NCBI GenBank assembly: GCA_029261255.1
Contig: JAJDBQ010000133.1
Coordinates: forward strand, 1 to 64,000
DNA from: Nitrospirales bacterium
GTDB taxonomy: Bacteria; Nitrospirota; Nitrospiria; Nitrospirales; UBA8639
Direction of reading: 5' to 3'
Length of the DNA: 64,000 bases
Shown here piece by piece: positions 27,172 through 37,452 of this stretch. A program made the translations under genes and the position numbers. How positions within the stretch are numbered: the stretch's first letter is position 1; every line of letters starts with the position of its first letter. The notes beneath the pieces are model-generated. The model was not told the DNA's origin, made no database searches, and worked only from the letters and a program-made list of their open reading frames with translations.

Positions 27172-27840
27172 GTACTGCTCGGTGCTCTGAATGGCTGATG
27201 TGGGCCAAGAGCCTCGACAAGAAGGAAGAGCATTCGTGTTGGTTGAAGAATGTCGATATCAAGCGCGTACTTTAATCTAAGCTGGAATCTGTACGTAGCC
27301 GTAAAAATAAACTTGGGCAGTTAGTGGTCGCGGACTAACATATTCGCTATACTTCCGCTTTAGATTCCGTAGTCGTCGCGATGACTAAACCGCTACCGTG
27401 GCCCATAATCTGAGGGCTGCCTTCTTGGTTTTATGTTCTCGTTCGTGACGAGAAACGTCCCCCCAACTATGCCCTCCCCTGGCAAGTTTCTCCCCCAATG
27501 CGGTTTTCGTGTTGAGAAGCAAGATGATGAGTTCATCTTGATTACGACGGAAAAATTTGATGTGTAGCGTAGCGCACTAATCAACCGACGACACGATCAA
27601 GAACAATCCTGGGATAAACCAGGCAAACAGTAGCAGGCAGCAGTCGCCAAGTAGCCGTAGATTTGATAGGCCGGACATACGGATACGAGTAACACAAGTC
27701 AACGGCAAGCTGCGCAGTCCCTCCCCCTATGAAAATGGCCTCGTCCTCTTGGAAAGAAGAAAAGAATAATAAGACCGCTCCTGGGAAATTACTAAGAAAA
27801 ATTTCGCTTTATATTTTTTCATGCAGGAAGGTACCTCAAC
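27172..27840. other. Gap between the SBBP paralogues, possible decayed coding DNA
   Basis: This 669-bp stretch separates the two giant paralogues. A minus-strand frame at about 27393-27584 is short and matches nothing I recognise. A frame shifted by one from it reads a charged helix-like peptide before stopping. This may be a remnant, but it is not a supported gene. A ribosome site (AGGAAGG) for paralogue B lies at about 27826. Confidence 0.45.
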
Positions 27841-30800
27841 ATGGCCTCAAACTTTATGAGAGATATTTCTCCGTCCCATCCATGGGCCTCACGAAACCCT
27901 AAATTCCTGCTTAGCTTAGGCTGTGCTCTAGCATTGCTATTACTAACGTGGACTGACACCCCACAGAATGTCCTCGCTAATGTGCCTGAAGCGACACCGA
28001 ATGACGAGCCTCTTGCAACCCTCGTTCAGGACAATTCAATGGTCTCCATCACCGCAGCTCCTAGCGGCATAGCCACATCCATTCACCCCCCCATGCAGTT
28101 TGAGCCCAACCTAGGACAGACCGACCCACAGGTACAATTCATGGCTCGCGGTGTGGGTTATACTATCTTCCTAACCCCGACTGAGGCCATCCTCGTCTTG
28201 CCCTCCGACGAACCACAACCCGATGGTGATTCCAGAGAAGCCGACTCTTCTGCTCGCTCCAAACAGGTTGTCCACCTCCAAGTACTTGAGGCCAATCCCA
28301 CGCCAAGCATTCGCGGTATCGACGAAACACCGACCACCATTAATCGGCTAATTGGGACTGATCCGAACCAGTGGCAGACTCACGTCCCCGTCTATGCCCA
28401 AGTGCGCTATGACGCCATCTATCCCGGAATCGACCTCCTCTATTACGGTAACCAAGAGCAACTGGAGTATGACTTTATCGTCCACCCAGGTGCCGACCCT
28501 TCACGCATCACCTTAGGCATCCAAGGCGCCGACCACGCCACATTGGAAGAAGATGGCCATCTGCTCTTATCATTGCCAAGCGGCGTGCTACGCCTCAAAA
28601 AACCACTACTCACCCAAACCGTGGCGGGAAAAAAAACAAACGTACACGGAAGCTTTCTCCTACTTAAGCGCAATCCCGCGGACACGACCACTCCACCTAT
28701 TCAGATTGCCTTTGCTGTGGGGTCCTATGACCAGACGCTCCCGCTTATTATTGATCCGTTAGTCAACTATGCCAGCACCTTTGGCGGCATAGGGCACGAC
28801 AGCGGCGAAGCCATAGCCATCGACAACGACGGCCATGGTTATATTGTCGGCGTAACAGATTCCTTTACATTTCCCGTCACCGCCGATGCGTTCCAACATT
28901 CAGCCATTGGCTCAGATCGAGATGTCTTTGTGACGAAGTTCGATACGGAGACCTCAGAGATTCTGTTCTCCACATATATTGGTGGCGAAGGCGACGACCG
29001 CGCAACTGGCGTGGCCGTGGATGCTAAGGGCATCCCCTATGTGACAGGAAGGACCACTTCACTCACGTTTCCAACACAAGACCCAATTCAAGAAACATTG
29101 AAGGGTCCAAGTGATGCCTTTGTGTTGAAGCTCGCCGCTGATGGCTCAAGCCTGCTGTATAGCACGTATCTAGGCGGTAATGGACCAGACCACGCCAACG
29201 CGATTGTCGTCGATGAGCAGGGCCAAGCCGCGCTCACTGGCACGACAACATCCCCAGACTTTCCAATAATAAACGCGTCCGATACGAGTTTAGGTCATGG
29301 CGAAGTCGTTCCCCTGAGCGATGTCTTTGTCACAACCCTCGACGCCCAAGGTGTCGAGCTGCAGTTCTCGACGTTTCTTGGAGGGACCGGCGCGGATGTT
29401 GGACACAGCCTGACCTTTGATGCCGAAGGCGGAATTTATCTGACAGGTGAAACAACTGAGGGATCGGGGTTTCCTGTGACCACCGAAGCCTTTCAACCGA
29501 CGTATGGCGGCGGCACGACCGATGCGTTTATCGTCAAGCTCAATCCGTCACGCACAGGACCAACGGCCTTAGAGTATGTCTCATACCTCGGAGGCAGTGG
29601 TGAAGAAGTGGGGCTTGATCTGTTGGTGGATGCGCAACTGCAAACGTTCATTACGGGTTGGACAACAGGCCAAGGCCAAGCGTCTGCCGTCGTCACTCCC
29701 AGTCGCTCTCCTGCGCCCAACACGCCAGTGAATACATGGGGACGTCGCAATAATCCACCCACAGCGGAAAATCCAGCGCGTAGCTTTCTCAACCTCAGAC
29801 GCGACTTACGACAACAACAAACACCGACACCAGATCCAGCCATCCCGCTTACACCTTCAGCGCCATTGCCCCAATTTCCGGTGACACCAAATGCCTATGA
29901 TGTCACGTTCAATGGTGGGAAGGATGCCTTTATGGCTCAGGTAAATGTAGCCGGCAGCGGACCTTCTGCGTTGGTTTATGCCACGTATGTCGGTGGTAGC
30001 CAATCGGAAACCGGCACCGCCATTGGCATCGATTCCCTGGGACGACTTTGTATTGCCGGCACCACGAATTCTCCTGACTATCCCGTGAACAACCCCTTGG
30101 CCAACCAAGACACGTTAAGCGGCGGCACTGATGGGTTTGTGACGAAATTTCAAGCTGATCCCACCGCACTCTTGTTTTCCTCGTTTCTGGGTGGCAGTGG
30201 GAATGAGACCCTCACGGCAATGCGCCTAGATGCGAATGATCTTGCCTATCTGACGGGTCAAACCCGCTCTACCGATTTTCCTTTGCTCACCCCGCTCGAT
30301 GACACTTCGCAAACCGGAGAACCCCAGGCCTTTGTAGTAAAGCTCCAGGATCCGGTTGATATTACCGCCACACTCATTCCCACAGACATGTATCTGCATT
30401 TGGGGGACGACTATACCTGGACAGTGGAATGGGCGAATGCCGGACCAGACCCGGCAACAGGAGTCCAAGTCGCATTTGAGTTTGCACAGTCTGGCTCTAC
30501 ACCGAGTCTTCAATTTAAAAGCCTTCAAAATCTCACTGGCCCAAGCAGCATCATCACCAATAGTTGTTCGGGGTCCGCGCAGTCTGAACCGGGCGGCATC
30601 CTCACCTGTGATGTCTCCGATGTACCTCCTACAGGAGCGATAAGTGTCGCGCAAATCATGTTTACCCCTGTCACGGAAGATGATTATTCTATTAGTGCGA
30701 CAATGTCCAGCCTGGAAGTCGACACCAATCCTGTCAACAATGGGAATACCGTCACCGGATCAATTGGGACTCGGCCGCGCTTCCCGCAAAGTCTTACGGT

Positions 30801-33477
30801 GAATTTTTTTGGAAATGGAACTGGCAGTGTCACAGGCACACCTGGGCCTTCAAATCCCACTTTTACGATTAGTGATAGTTCCACATTAGAGTATCCTCCT
30901 CCATCCATTCCTACAATCACCCTCGTCGCCACACCAACGGACCTCGGTAATAATGCATCAACTTTCAATGAATGGTCAGGAGAATGCACGACTATTACAG
31001 AAAATCAATGCACCGTCAGATTAACTGCCGATCGCACTGTCAACGCTTTATTTGAAAGGGTTAATCAAGCTCCGTCGGTCAATGCCGGACCGGATCAATC
31101 TATTACTCTACCGGCAGACGCCACATTAAGTGGCATCGTGACAGATGATGGCCTTCCTGCCCCACCGACTCTCATGACCACTTGGAGTGAAGTCAGCGGA
31201 CCCGGAACCGTCACGTTTGCCGATGCGACTGAGGTTGATACCACCGCAGCCTTTAGTGCTCCGGGCACCTATGTTCTGCGTCTGACAGCCGACGATTCGG
31301 AACTCTCTGATTCGGACACAATCACAATAACTGTCGTTCCCATCCAACGCACTCTCACCATCACTAAAACAGAGAATGGTACCGTCACAGGGGATGGAGG
31401 GCTTGATTGTGGCAGCGATTGCACAGAAACCGTTAACGATGGCACATCCCTCACCTTGACTGCCACTCCTTCTATCAACTTCACCTTCACTGGCTGGACC
31501 GTCAGTGGCAGCCCTGCGGCCACCTGTCCTGGCACCGGGACCTGCAGAGTCACACTCGATACCAATCGCACCGTCACCGCTAATTTTCGGGTCGTTCAGC
31601 GCACACTCACCATCACCAAAACAGGCAGCGGGACGGTAACCGGGGCAGGCATTAATTGTGGCACTGACTGTTCCGTAGATGTCGACATTGATACATCAAT
31701 TACTCTTACGGCCACACCTACGACCAACTCCACATTCACTGGGTGGACCGTCACGGGTAGTCCTTCGGCAACGTGTCCTGGAACAGACACCTGTACCGTC
31801 ACTTTAGATGTTAATCGCACCATCACGGCCACCTTCGCAATCATTCAACGCACACTCACCATCACAAAAACCGGCAGTGGGACAGGCACGGTAACCGGCT
31901 CCGGTATCAATTGCGGGAATAATTGCACAGAAACCGTGGATAGTGGCACCCAATTCACCTTGACGGCCGCTCCTAACCCAAGCTTTTTCTTCACCGGCTG
32001 GGCGGTCAGTGGTAGCCCCACCGCCACATGTCCGGGCACAGGCACGTGTACCATCATCTTAGACACTAACCGAGCAGTGACGGCCACCTTTGCCGCGAAT
32101 CAACCCCCAGTCGTCGATGCCGGTCAACCTCAGGTTATTAATTTGCCAGCCGGCTCGAGGCTTCCCGTTGACGTTTCTCTCAAGGGCACGGTCACCGATG
32201 ATGGTCTACCTCCACCCGCCTCACTTACAAATCTCTGGCGCCTCGTGACCGGCCCTGCCGTCATTTCTGACATAGTCAATAATGCAGCACCAACCGTAAG
32301 CTTTCCGGCTATCGGTTCTTACATCCTGGAACTCAGTGCTACTGACGGCGCCTTACCTCATACCGATACCGTCACCATCACGATCAATGACCCCTCAGCT
32401 GCGCAGGTCCTCATCCCTAGTGTCGTCGGACAAACAGAAACTGCAGCTATCACCGCCTTAACCACGGTCGGCTTAACTCGCGGAACGATCACAAAAGAGC
32501 TCAATGCCTTAGTCCCCAGCGGCTCGGTCATTCGGCAAGCTCCCCTCGGAGGGGAGTTTGCCAATCCAGGCACCCCGGTGAATCTCGTGATTTCATCCGG
32601 CACCGAACTCCTGATCACAATTCCATCAGATGGCACCGATGCCTCGCCTGGCAACGGTATCTGTGAGACTAGTCCAGGGAACGGCGCATGTTCGCTACGC
32701 GCCGCCATTCAGGAAGCCAATGCTTTTCCAGGTCAACAGACGCTTACTTTGACACCCGAGATCTATCCATTGACCATCGCGGGGGCAAATGAAGACACCA
32801 GCAGAACTGGAGATTTAGATATTACCGATGATGTGATCATTGAAAGCAGCACGGGGAATCCCAACGATGTCATCATTACTGGCAATGCGCTGGATCGCGT
32901 CTTTGACCTCCCGCCCGCCAGCAGCCCCAGCGTCACCCTTCGGGGGCTTACCATTCAAGAGGGCATAATTGAAGGCTCGACGGGCGGTGGACTGCGCAAT
33001 GCACAAGGCACGCTTACACTTGAAAATTCGGTTCTTAGAGCCAATCAGTCCAACGGCAGTGGAGGTGGTCTCAGTCATTTGGGCGGCACGCTCACTCTAC
33101 GCAATACCCAGGTGACGAATAATACGTCTGAAGGCTTAGGAGGCGGCCTACACGCGCAAAACGGATCAGTGACTATTGTTGGCAATACAAGCTTCACCCG
33201 CAATACCGCCAACTTTGGCGGCGGCCTGAGTACGGGTGGGGCCGATGTCACTCTGAAAAATGTTCGGATAGAAAATAATACGGCGGTAGGAGGTGGCGGT
33301 GGAATTTATAAATTCCTGAGTCCAGGTGATTTGCTTGGATCAATCCAAGCCCCCAGGGTGGCACTCTCAAATACGACTGTCCGCAACAATACGATTAACG
33401 ATTGTGAAGGGTATCTCATCAACGCCGGCAACAACACCTTTGGCTCCACAGCTCGGTGTACGCTCCTTGCGCCGTAA
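27841..33477 (+). CDS. Giant exported SBBP-repeat protein (paralogue B)
   Basis: The product is 1878 residues and is collinear with paralogue A: a signal region, the same N-terminal domain (FEPNLGQTDPQVQFMARG), SBBP repeats to about 830, a DUF11-like segment, a PKD-like domain near 1075, three bacterial repeats near 1165-1420, a second PKD-like domain, one PASTA near 1520, a CSLRAAIQEAN segment and a beta-helix end with near-identical terminal sequence (ALSNTTV...CTLLAP). It lacks the five-PASTA block and instead has three tandem TLTITKTGSGTVTG-type repeats. It arose by duplication followed by domain swapping in the stalk. Function is unknown; a surface adhesin or matrix protein is a reasonable inference. 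Confidence 0.9.
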   Translation: MASNFMRDISPSHPWASRNPKFLLSLGCALALLLLTWTDTPQNVLANVPEATPNDEPLATLVQDNSMVSITAAPSGIATSIHPPMQFEPNLGQTDPQVQFMARGVGYTIFLTPTEAILVLPSDEPQPDGDSREADSSARSKQVVHLQVLEANPTPSIRGIDETPTTINRLIGTDPNQWQTHVPVYAQVRYDAIYPGIDLLYYGNQEQLEYDFIVHPGADPSRITLGIQGADHATLEEDGHLLLSLPSGVLRLKKPLLTQTVAGKKTNVHGSFLLLKRNPADTTTPPIQIAFAVGSYDQTLPLIIDPLVNYASTFGGIGHDSGEAIAIDNDGHGYIVGVTDSFTFPVTADAFQHSAIGSDRDVFVTKFDTETSEILFSTYIGGEGDDRATGVAVDAKGIPYVTGRTTSLTFPTQDPIQETLKGPSDAFVLKLAADGSSLLYSTYLGGNGPDHANAIVVDEQGQAALTGTTTSPDFPIINASDTSLGHGEVVPLSDVFVTTLDAQGVELQFSTFLGGTGADVGHSLTFDAEGGIYLTGETTEGSGFPVTTEAFQPTYGGGTTDAFIVKLNPSRTGPTALEYVSYLGGSGEEVGLDLLVDAQLQTFITGWTTGQGQASAVVTPSRSPAPNTPVNTWGRRNNPPTAENPARSFLNLRRDLRQQQTPTPDPAIPLTPSAPLPQFPVTPNAYDVTFNGGKDAFMAQVNVAGSGPSALVYATYVGGSQSETGTAIGIDSLGRLCIAGTTNSPDYPVNNPLANQDTLSGGTDGFVTKFQADPTALLFSSFLGGSGNETLTAMRLDANDLAYLTGQTRSTDFPLLTPLDDTSQTGEPQAFVVKLQDPVDITATLIPTDMYLHLGDDYTWTVEWANAGPDPATGVQVAFEFAQSGSTPSLQFKSLQNLTGPSSIITNSCSGSAQSEPGGILTCDVSDVPPTGAISVAQIMFTPVTEDDYSISATMSSLEVDTNPVNNGNTVTGSIGTRPRFPQSLTVNFFGNGTGSVTGTPGPSNPTFTISDSSTLEYPPPSIPTITLVATPTDLGNNASTFNEWSGECTTITENQCTVRLTADRTVNALFERVNQAPSVNAGPDQSITLPADATLSGIVTDDGLPAPPTLMTTWSEVSGPGTVTFADATEVDTTAAFSAPGTYVLRLTADDSELSDSDTITITVVPIQRTLTITKTENGTVTGDGGLDCGSDCTETVNDGTSLTLTATPSINFTFTGWTVSGSPAATCPGTGTCRVTLDTNRTVTANFRVVQRTLTITKTGSGTVTGAGINCGTDCSVDVDIDTSITLTATPTTNSTFTGWTVTGSPSATCPGTDTCTVTLDVNRTITATFAIIQRTLTITKTGSGTGTVTGSGINCGNNCTETVDSGTQFTLTAAPNPSFFFTGWAVSGSPTATCPGTGTCTIILDTNRAVTATFAANQPPVVDAGQPQVINLPAGSRLPVDVSLKGTVTDDGLPPPASLTNLWRLVTGPAVISDIVNNAAPTVSFPAIGSYILELSATDGALPHTDTVTITINDPSAAQVLIPSVVGQTETAAITALTTVGLTRGTITKELNALVPSGSVIRQAPLGGEFANPGTPVNLVISSGTELLITIPSDGTDASPGNGICETSPGNGACSLRAAIQEANAFPGQQTLTLTPEIYPLTIAGANEDTSRTGDLDITDDVIIESSTGNPNDVIITGNALDRVFDLPPASSPSVTLRGLTIQEGIIEGSTGGGLRNAQGTLTLENSVLRANQSNGSGGGLSHLGGTLTLRNTQVTNNTSEGLGGGLHAQNGSVTIVGNTSFTRNTANFGGGLSTGGADVTLKNVRIENNTAVGGGGGIYKFLSPGDLLGSIQAPRVALSNTTVRNNTINDCEGYLINAGNNTFGSTARCTLLAP
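31335..32097 (+). repeat. Three tandem bacterial-repeat units in paralogue B
   Basis: Units begin at about 31335, 31591 and 31840 (periods about 256 and 249 bp). Each encodes an IQRTLTITKT opening, a CG-DC pair, then FTGWTVSGSP and a CPGTGTC-T-LDTNRTVTA ending. Four conserved Cys per unit may form two disulfides outside the cell. A single related unit occurs in paralogue A near 25510. Confidence 0.85.
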
Positions 33478-33620
33478 AGATTACCAGAGAGACTTAGGAC
33501 AGGCAGGAAGGATCCCCGAAACGATGCTCAGGGATACTCATTAGAATTGGGGCAACCATCAGTAATAATTCTAGCCTGGCCCCTCTTCGAACTACACCAT
33601 ACTTCTCTATTAAAGAAAAC

Positions 33621-34502
33621 TTAGAGGGGCAAAAATTGCTTGGCCGCTTGCCGAACGGCATGATGGGGATCATCTTTTGCCAATTTGTTAATTTTCTTGC
33701 GAATAGCGTCATTCTGTATTTTCCCAAGAACCTGTACCGCGCGTAATCGAGAATACGGATCCATCGACTTTAAAAGACGTTCAGCAATAGGGACTAACTG
33801 GTCATTGGAAATCTCTTGATGAACCAATTCATCCAACGCTCGCTGCAACGCCACTTCTTGATAAACACGTCCTGAGTTATCCATGAAATGGTCTTCGATG
33901 CGAACACCATCTTGAGGAATGGCTTCATCAATCGTGGGATACACTAATAACACAAATTCTGTCACTGCTTGTCTCAACGCATCTGGCTGTGAGCTAACAC
34001 CCTTGGTCATTCGTTCCAACATGGCGCCCAGAAAAAAGTAATGCGGATGGGTTTCAAATTTCAATAAGGCATCCAAGTATGGCGCAGGTCCAGAGACCAG
34101 GTTGGTGGAGGTTTCATGAATCTCCCAGCTTTTCGATTCAGCCATTCCCGCACCACGCAAAAAAAAGGTCGTATTGATCTTTGTTCCCCATAATTCCACT
34201 CCATACTGTTCTCCGCGCTCTTCTTCGTATTGCACGACAAGTTGGTACTGATGCGGTTTCTTCGTATCATGAATGGCCTGAAACCCTGCCAAAGAGAGTT
34301 TCTTCAAAATCGAGCCTTCAATGTCATAGAGAAGACGGCCACGTGTTTTCCATGTCGACGCATTGACGATCACTTGAATCGTCGGTTGATCGTGGATCGG
34401 AAGAACGAGTTGCTGCGCACAAACGATCTCTCCGATTCCCAAGATAAGACTCATAAACATCAAAAAAGAAAAAACGATTGTCGCTCTGCTTGGCCTGTAC
34501 AT
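33621..34502 (-). CDS. Exported protein with C-terminal HEAT-like repeats
   Basis: The product is 293 residues from ATG 34500-34502, chosen because it gives a normal signal peptide (MYRPSRATIVFSFLMFMSLI, cut near VCAQQ). In-frame starts at 34514 and 34586 would add an N-terminal hydrophobic stretch; the latter has GGAG upstream, so the start is uncertain. The middle part has IQVIVNASTWKTRGRLLYDIEGS and a VQYEEERGEQYG strand. The C-terminus has HEAT-like helices (RLLKSMDPYSRLRAVQVLGKI, DDPHHAVRQAAKQFL). HEAT repeats are protein-binding. It is convergent with paralogue B. Partner and role are unknown. Confidence 0.72.
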   Translation of the reverse strand: MYRPSRATIVFSFLMFMSLILGIGEIVCAQQLVLPIHDQPTIQVIVNASTWKTRGRLLYDIEGSILKKLSLAGFQAIHDTKKPHQYQLVVQYEEERGEQYGVELWGTKINTTFFLRGAGMAESKSWEIHETSTNLVSGPAPYLDALLKFETHPHYFFLGAMLERMTKGVSSQPDALRQAVTEFVLLVYPTIDEAIPQDGVRIEDHFMDNSGRVYQEVALQRALDELVHQEISNDQLVPIAERLLKSMDPYSRLRAVQVLGKIQNDAIRKKINKLAKDDPHHAVRQAAKQFLPL

Positions 34503-34954
34503 TGTAAGAAACATATTCAACAGGCCCATGGTCAATACACACATCACAAGCTTCATCAATTCATTCTGTCTGTTTTGTACTACCATTCTTATCTGAGTCT
34601 CCGTCAATCTTAAGAAAAAAAATAGAACATTGCGTAACTTACATTCATTGTCGCCACTCTTCCGTCGAGAACGAGCTTAACACCCACGAATCCGACTCTC
34701 AATATTACTTTCGTGTCTCTCGGGCACAGCCCTGCAGCTTCCCTGAGCTACTCCAACTTCACGTCTTTCAACCGTGGGTATTTCAGGCTAGCGGGCTCAT
34801 GCTCGGCCAAAAACAATCACAACCCAAAATGTGGCATAATGAATTTCGATAGAACTTCGTCACCAATTTTATTCATCAGACTTGAAGTGTTAGTTCATAC
34901 ATTTTCATTCTACTTTGCATGATTCTTCAATATTCACAGAAACCATCTTGAATC
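34503..34954. other. Intergenic region, no gene recognised
   Basis: About 450 bp between divergent genes; part may encode an N-terminal extension of the HEAT protein (to 34586). An ORF at 34713-34922 has no recognisable protein features. No RNA gene seen. Confidence 0.5.
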
Positions 34955-35266
34955 ATGAAAAAGTTATATGTGTCCCAAAGTCTGATCGATGTGGAATCCC
35001 GGAAGGAATTGATGGATCAGGCTGGAATTCAGTGCATAGTTAAAAATCAACGTTCCGCTATGCTGGGGGGGGAAGTTCCGTTCGTGGAAGTGTTTCCGGA
35101 ATTGTGGGTTCTTCGAGATGAAGATCTTGAACAGGCTGAAACCCTGCTGAAAAACTGGGAAGAGGCTCAACCACTGGAAACCACCTCATGGACTTGTGGC
35201 AGTTGTGATGAGGTTCATCAAAAAGAATTTACCTCCTGCTGGAAGTGCAACCAAGAAAGAACATAG
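34955..35266 (+). CDS. DUF2007 domain protein with C-terminal zinc ribbon
   Basis: The product is 103 residues. The first 70 (MKKLYVSQSLIDVESRKELMD, GIQCIVKNQ, VFPELWVLRDEDLEQAETLL) match DUF2007, a small ferredoxin-like fold annotated as a putative signal-transducing protein related to the PII fold. The last 30 contain WTCGSCDEVHQ and SCWKCNQ, a CxxC...CxxC zinc ribbon. This two-part layout is common in the family. It precedes a membrane protein by 45 bp and is probably co-transcribed with it. An eight-G run lies in the coding sequence at 35065-35072. Confidence 0.85.
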   Translation: MKKLYVSQSLIDVESRKELMDQAGIQCIVKNQRSAMLGGEVPFVEVFPELWVLRDEDLEQAETLLKNWEEAQPLETTSWTCGSCDEVHQKEFTSCWKCNQERT

Positions 35267-35311
35267 TATTTCAAAGGAGAGAGAAACATCCACACGCTTT
35301 CAAGTACTTCT

Positions 35312-36460
35312 ATGCGTCAACTGATCAGCCTCTGTCTTCTTCTGATCGTCATTCTTGTCCTCCCGCTCTTTGGACTACTGCTAACAGGATATTCGCTTCC
35401 ACCTCACTTATCCCTGTTCCCTATCTCAACAAAGCCCAACATCGCATCATTTTCTTGGCCTGCCTGGGGAATACTGACTGTGCTGCTTGGGACCACACTG
35501 ACACCTGTCGTTTGCCGATTTTTCCAGCCCACATTTAAATCTAACCATGAACGCCTCTGCACGACGACTTTTCCATGGTGGGGGTGGATAGCCATTACCT
35601 GGATTATCATTGCTTGGATCTTAGCCTGGACTCGCTTTGACTGGTTTATCCTATGGCAAGTTCATACGTTTCCTCTGCTATGGGTTGGATATGTTGTGCT
35701 ACTTAATGCGCTCACATATCAACGATCTGGACAATGCCTTCTTCTAGATCGTCCGCGGTTTCTTAAGCAACTGTTTTTGCTCAGCGCGGGGTTTTGGTGG
35801 GCCTTCGAGTATCTCAATCAATTTGTGAACAATTGGCATTATGAGAATATTCCAGAAACGGGGTGGCTTCAATATTTCTTCTCTACCTCCCTCTCATTCT
35901 CTACTGTGCTTCCTGCTGTGCTCAGCACCTATGAATGGCTCGCAACTTTCCCTTGGCTTACAAAGCCGTTTACCACCTGGCATACATTCCCTTGGATCAC
36001 AAACCTCAAGACTGGCTGGCTGCTCCTTGCATTAGGTAGCATTGGACTCGGGCTGATCGGCATATGGCCAACTCTTCTTTTCCCCCTCCTCTGGGTTTGC
36101 CCATTATGTCTTCTTGTGGGGGTCCAATGTATTGGAAACAACCACACAGGTTTCCGCTGCTTAGCACAGGGAGATTGGCGTCCAATTATTCTTTCTGGAT
36201 TGGCTGCGTTAGTGTGTGGATTTTGGTGGGAGCTCTGGAATGTCTATAGCTTTGTTCATTGGAAATACACTATTCCCTATGTCCATGCATTCAAAATCTT
36301 TGAAATGCCCATCTTAGGATACGCTGGCTATTTGCCGTTTGGCCTCACTTGTTTGGTCATGACTGAGTTCGCTTTGGGTTATCAATCGCACGCGAAACTC
36401 ACCATGCTGCCCAAGCAAACAGAGAGCTTGTGCCATGCTCATAAAGTTCCTGAGGTATGA
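35312..36460 (+). CDS. Polytopic membrane protein of unknown function
   Basis: The product is 382 residues with about nine to ten hydrophobic segments, starting with MRQLISLCLLLIVILVLPLF. It is unusually rich in Trp and aromatic residues. It contains two similar stretches, FWWAFEYLNQFVNNWHY (about 153) and FWWELWNVYSFVHWKY (about 309), which suggests an internal duplication with a conserved WWxxxxY/N core inside the membrane. I recognise no transport or enzyme motif. It lies 45 bp after the DUF2007 gene on the same strand. The real start at 35312 has no strong ribosome site, though GGAGAGAG lies about 35 bp upstream. Confidence 0.7.
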   Translation: MRQLISLCLLLIVILVLPLFGLLLTGYSLPPHLSLFPISTKPNIASFSWPAWGILTVLLGTTLTPVVCRFFQPTFKSNHERLCTTTFPWWGWIAITWIIIAWILAWTRFDWFILWQVHTFPLLWVGYVVLLNALTYQRSGQCLLLDRPRFLKQLFLLSAGFWWAFEYLNQFVNNWHYENIPETGWLQYFFSTSLSFSTVLPAVLSTYEWLATFPWLTKPFTTWHTFPWITNLKTGWLLLALGSIGLGLIGIWPTLLFPLLWVCPLCLLVGVQCIGNNHTGFRCLAQGDWRPIILSGLAALVCGFWWELWNVYSFVHWKYTIPYVHAFKIFEMPILGYAGYLPFGLTCLVMTEFALGYQSHAKLTMLPKQTESLCHAHKVPEV

Positions 36461-36516
36461 CCTTTCCTAATCCCTTGCTGACAGAACAAAACACCAGCAA
36501 GCATAAAATCTAGTCC

Positions 36517-37452
36517 TTACCCAGAATATTCATTTTGTAGATCTTGAAAAATCATTTGCATATCGGATGGTAGTTCAGCTGTGTATTTCTGGAACGTTTT
36601 CGTCATCGGATGTTGAAATTCTATACCTGTGGCATGCAACATCATCCTTGGAATAGTGATCTCCGAAAAATGATCAGCCTCCTGAGTACTATAGAGAGGA
36701 TCTCCAATAATAGGACATCCCAGCGATGCTAGATGCACTCGAAGTTGATGTTGCCGTCCAGTACGAGGAATCAATTCCACACGCGAAGCTCTCTTTTCAA
36801 ATTGCTGAACGACTGTAAATTCTGTGACGGCCGTTTGAGGTTTGGGTGTAGTAGTCGAAACTTTCTTTCCGTCAATCGAATCGCGCCCAATAGCAACTTC
36901 GATCGTCCCATGGTCACTTGTCGGCCTCCCGTACACCAAGGCCTCATATGTCCTGGTTATGGCTTGTTTCTCAAATTGTGAACCCAGGATTCTATGAGCC
37001 TGCTCGGTTTTCGCAACGACCATAACTCCGGATGTCTCTTTATCAAGCCGATGCACTAACCCCGGCTCCCCATTCACCCCCCCGCTTCCATTGGATTGAA
37101 GATGCGCTAACAGACCATTCAAAAGAGTCCCACGCCAATTGCCTGACGTGGGATGAACGACTACTCCTGCCGGTTTATTCACGACCAGCAACACTTCATC
37201 TTCAAAGAGAATCTCGAGCGGAACCACACGATCATTGACCATAATGGGTCCAGGATCTGGGGAATCCATCGTAATTCGATCACCAGGCTTAATTTTCTGG
37301 CCGGGTTTTGTGACGAGTGTATTCACTCGAATACGACCCGCCATAATGAGTCGTTGCAACCTCGACCGGGAAACCCCTCGCTCATGATTGACTAAAAATG
37401 CATCAAGTCGCTTAGGAGTTTCTCCAGCCATGACAAGAAATTCTGTAATCAT
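36517..37452 (-). CDS. rluD: RluA-family 23S rRNA pseudouridine synthase (RluD-like)
   Basis: The product is 311 residues from ATG 37450-37452; the longer frame upstream has no support. An N-terminal S4 domain (KRLDAFLVNHERGVSRSRLQRLI) is followed by LVVNKPAGVVVHPT and the catalytic motif GLVHRLDKETSGVMVVAKT, in which the Asp of HRLD attacks the uridine. Later motifs RTGRQHQLRVHL and IIGDPLY complete the RluA type. RluD modifies U1911/1915/1917 of 23S rRNA helix 69. The subtype is inferred from the S4 domain and length and could also be RluC-like. It is convergent with the membrane protein gene. Confidence 0.9.
   Translation of the reverse strand: MITEFLVMAGETPKRLDAFLVNHERGVSRSRLQRLIMAGRIRVNTLVTKPGQKIKPGDRITMDSPDPGPIMVNDRVVPLEILFEDEVLLVVNKPAGVVVHPTSGNWRGTLLNGLLAHLQSNGSGGVNGEPGLVHRLDKETSGVMVVAKTEQAHRILGSQFEKQAITRTYEALVYGRPTSDHGTIEVAIGRDSIDGKKVSTTTPKPQTAVTEFTVVQQFEKRASRVELIPRTGRQHQLRVHLASLGCPIIGDPLYSTQEADHFSEITIPRMMLHATGIEFQHPMTKTFQKYTAELPSDMQMIFQDLQNEYSG

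Noticed and set aside
27393..27584. 63-codon minus-strand ORF in the gap between the SBBP paralogues
   Set aside because: No family resemblance; kept only as possible remnant DNA.
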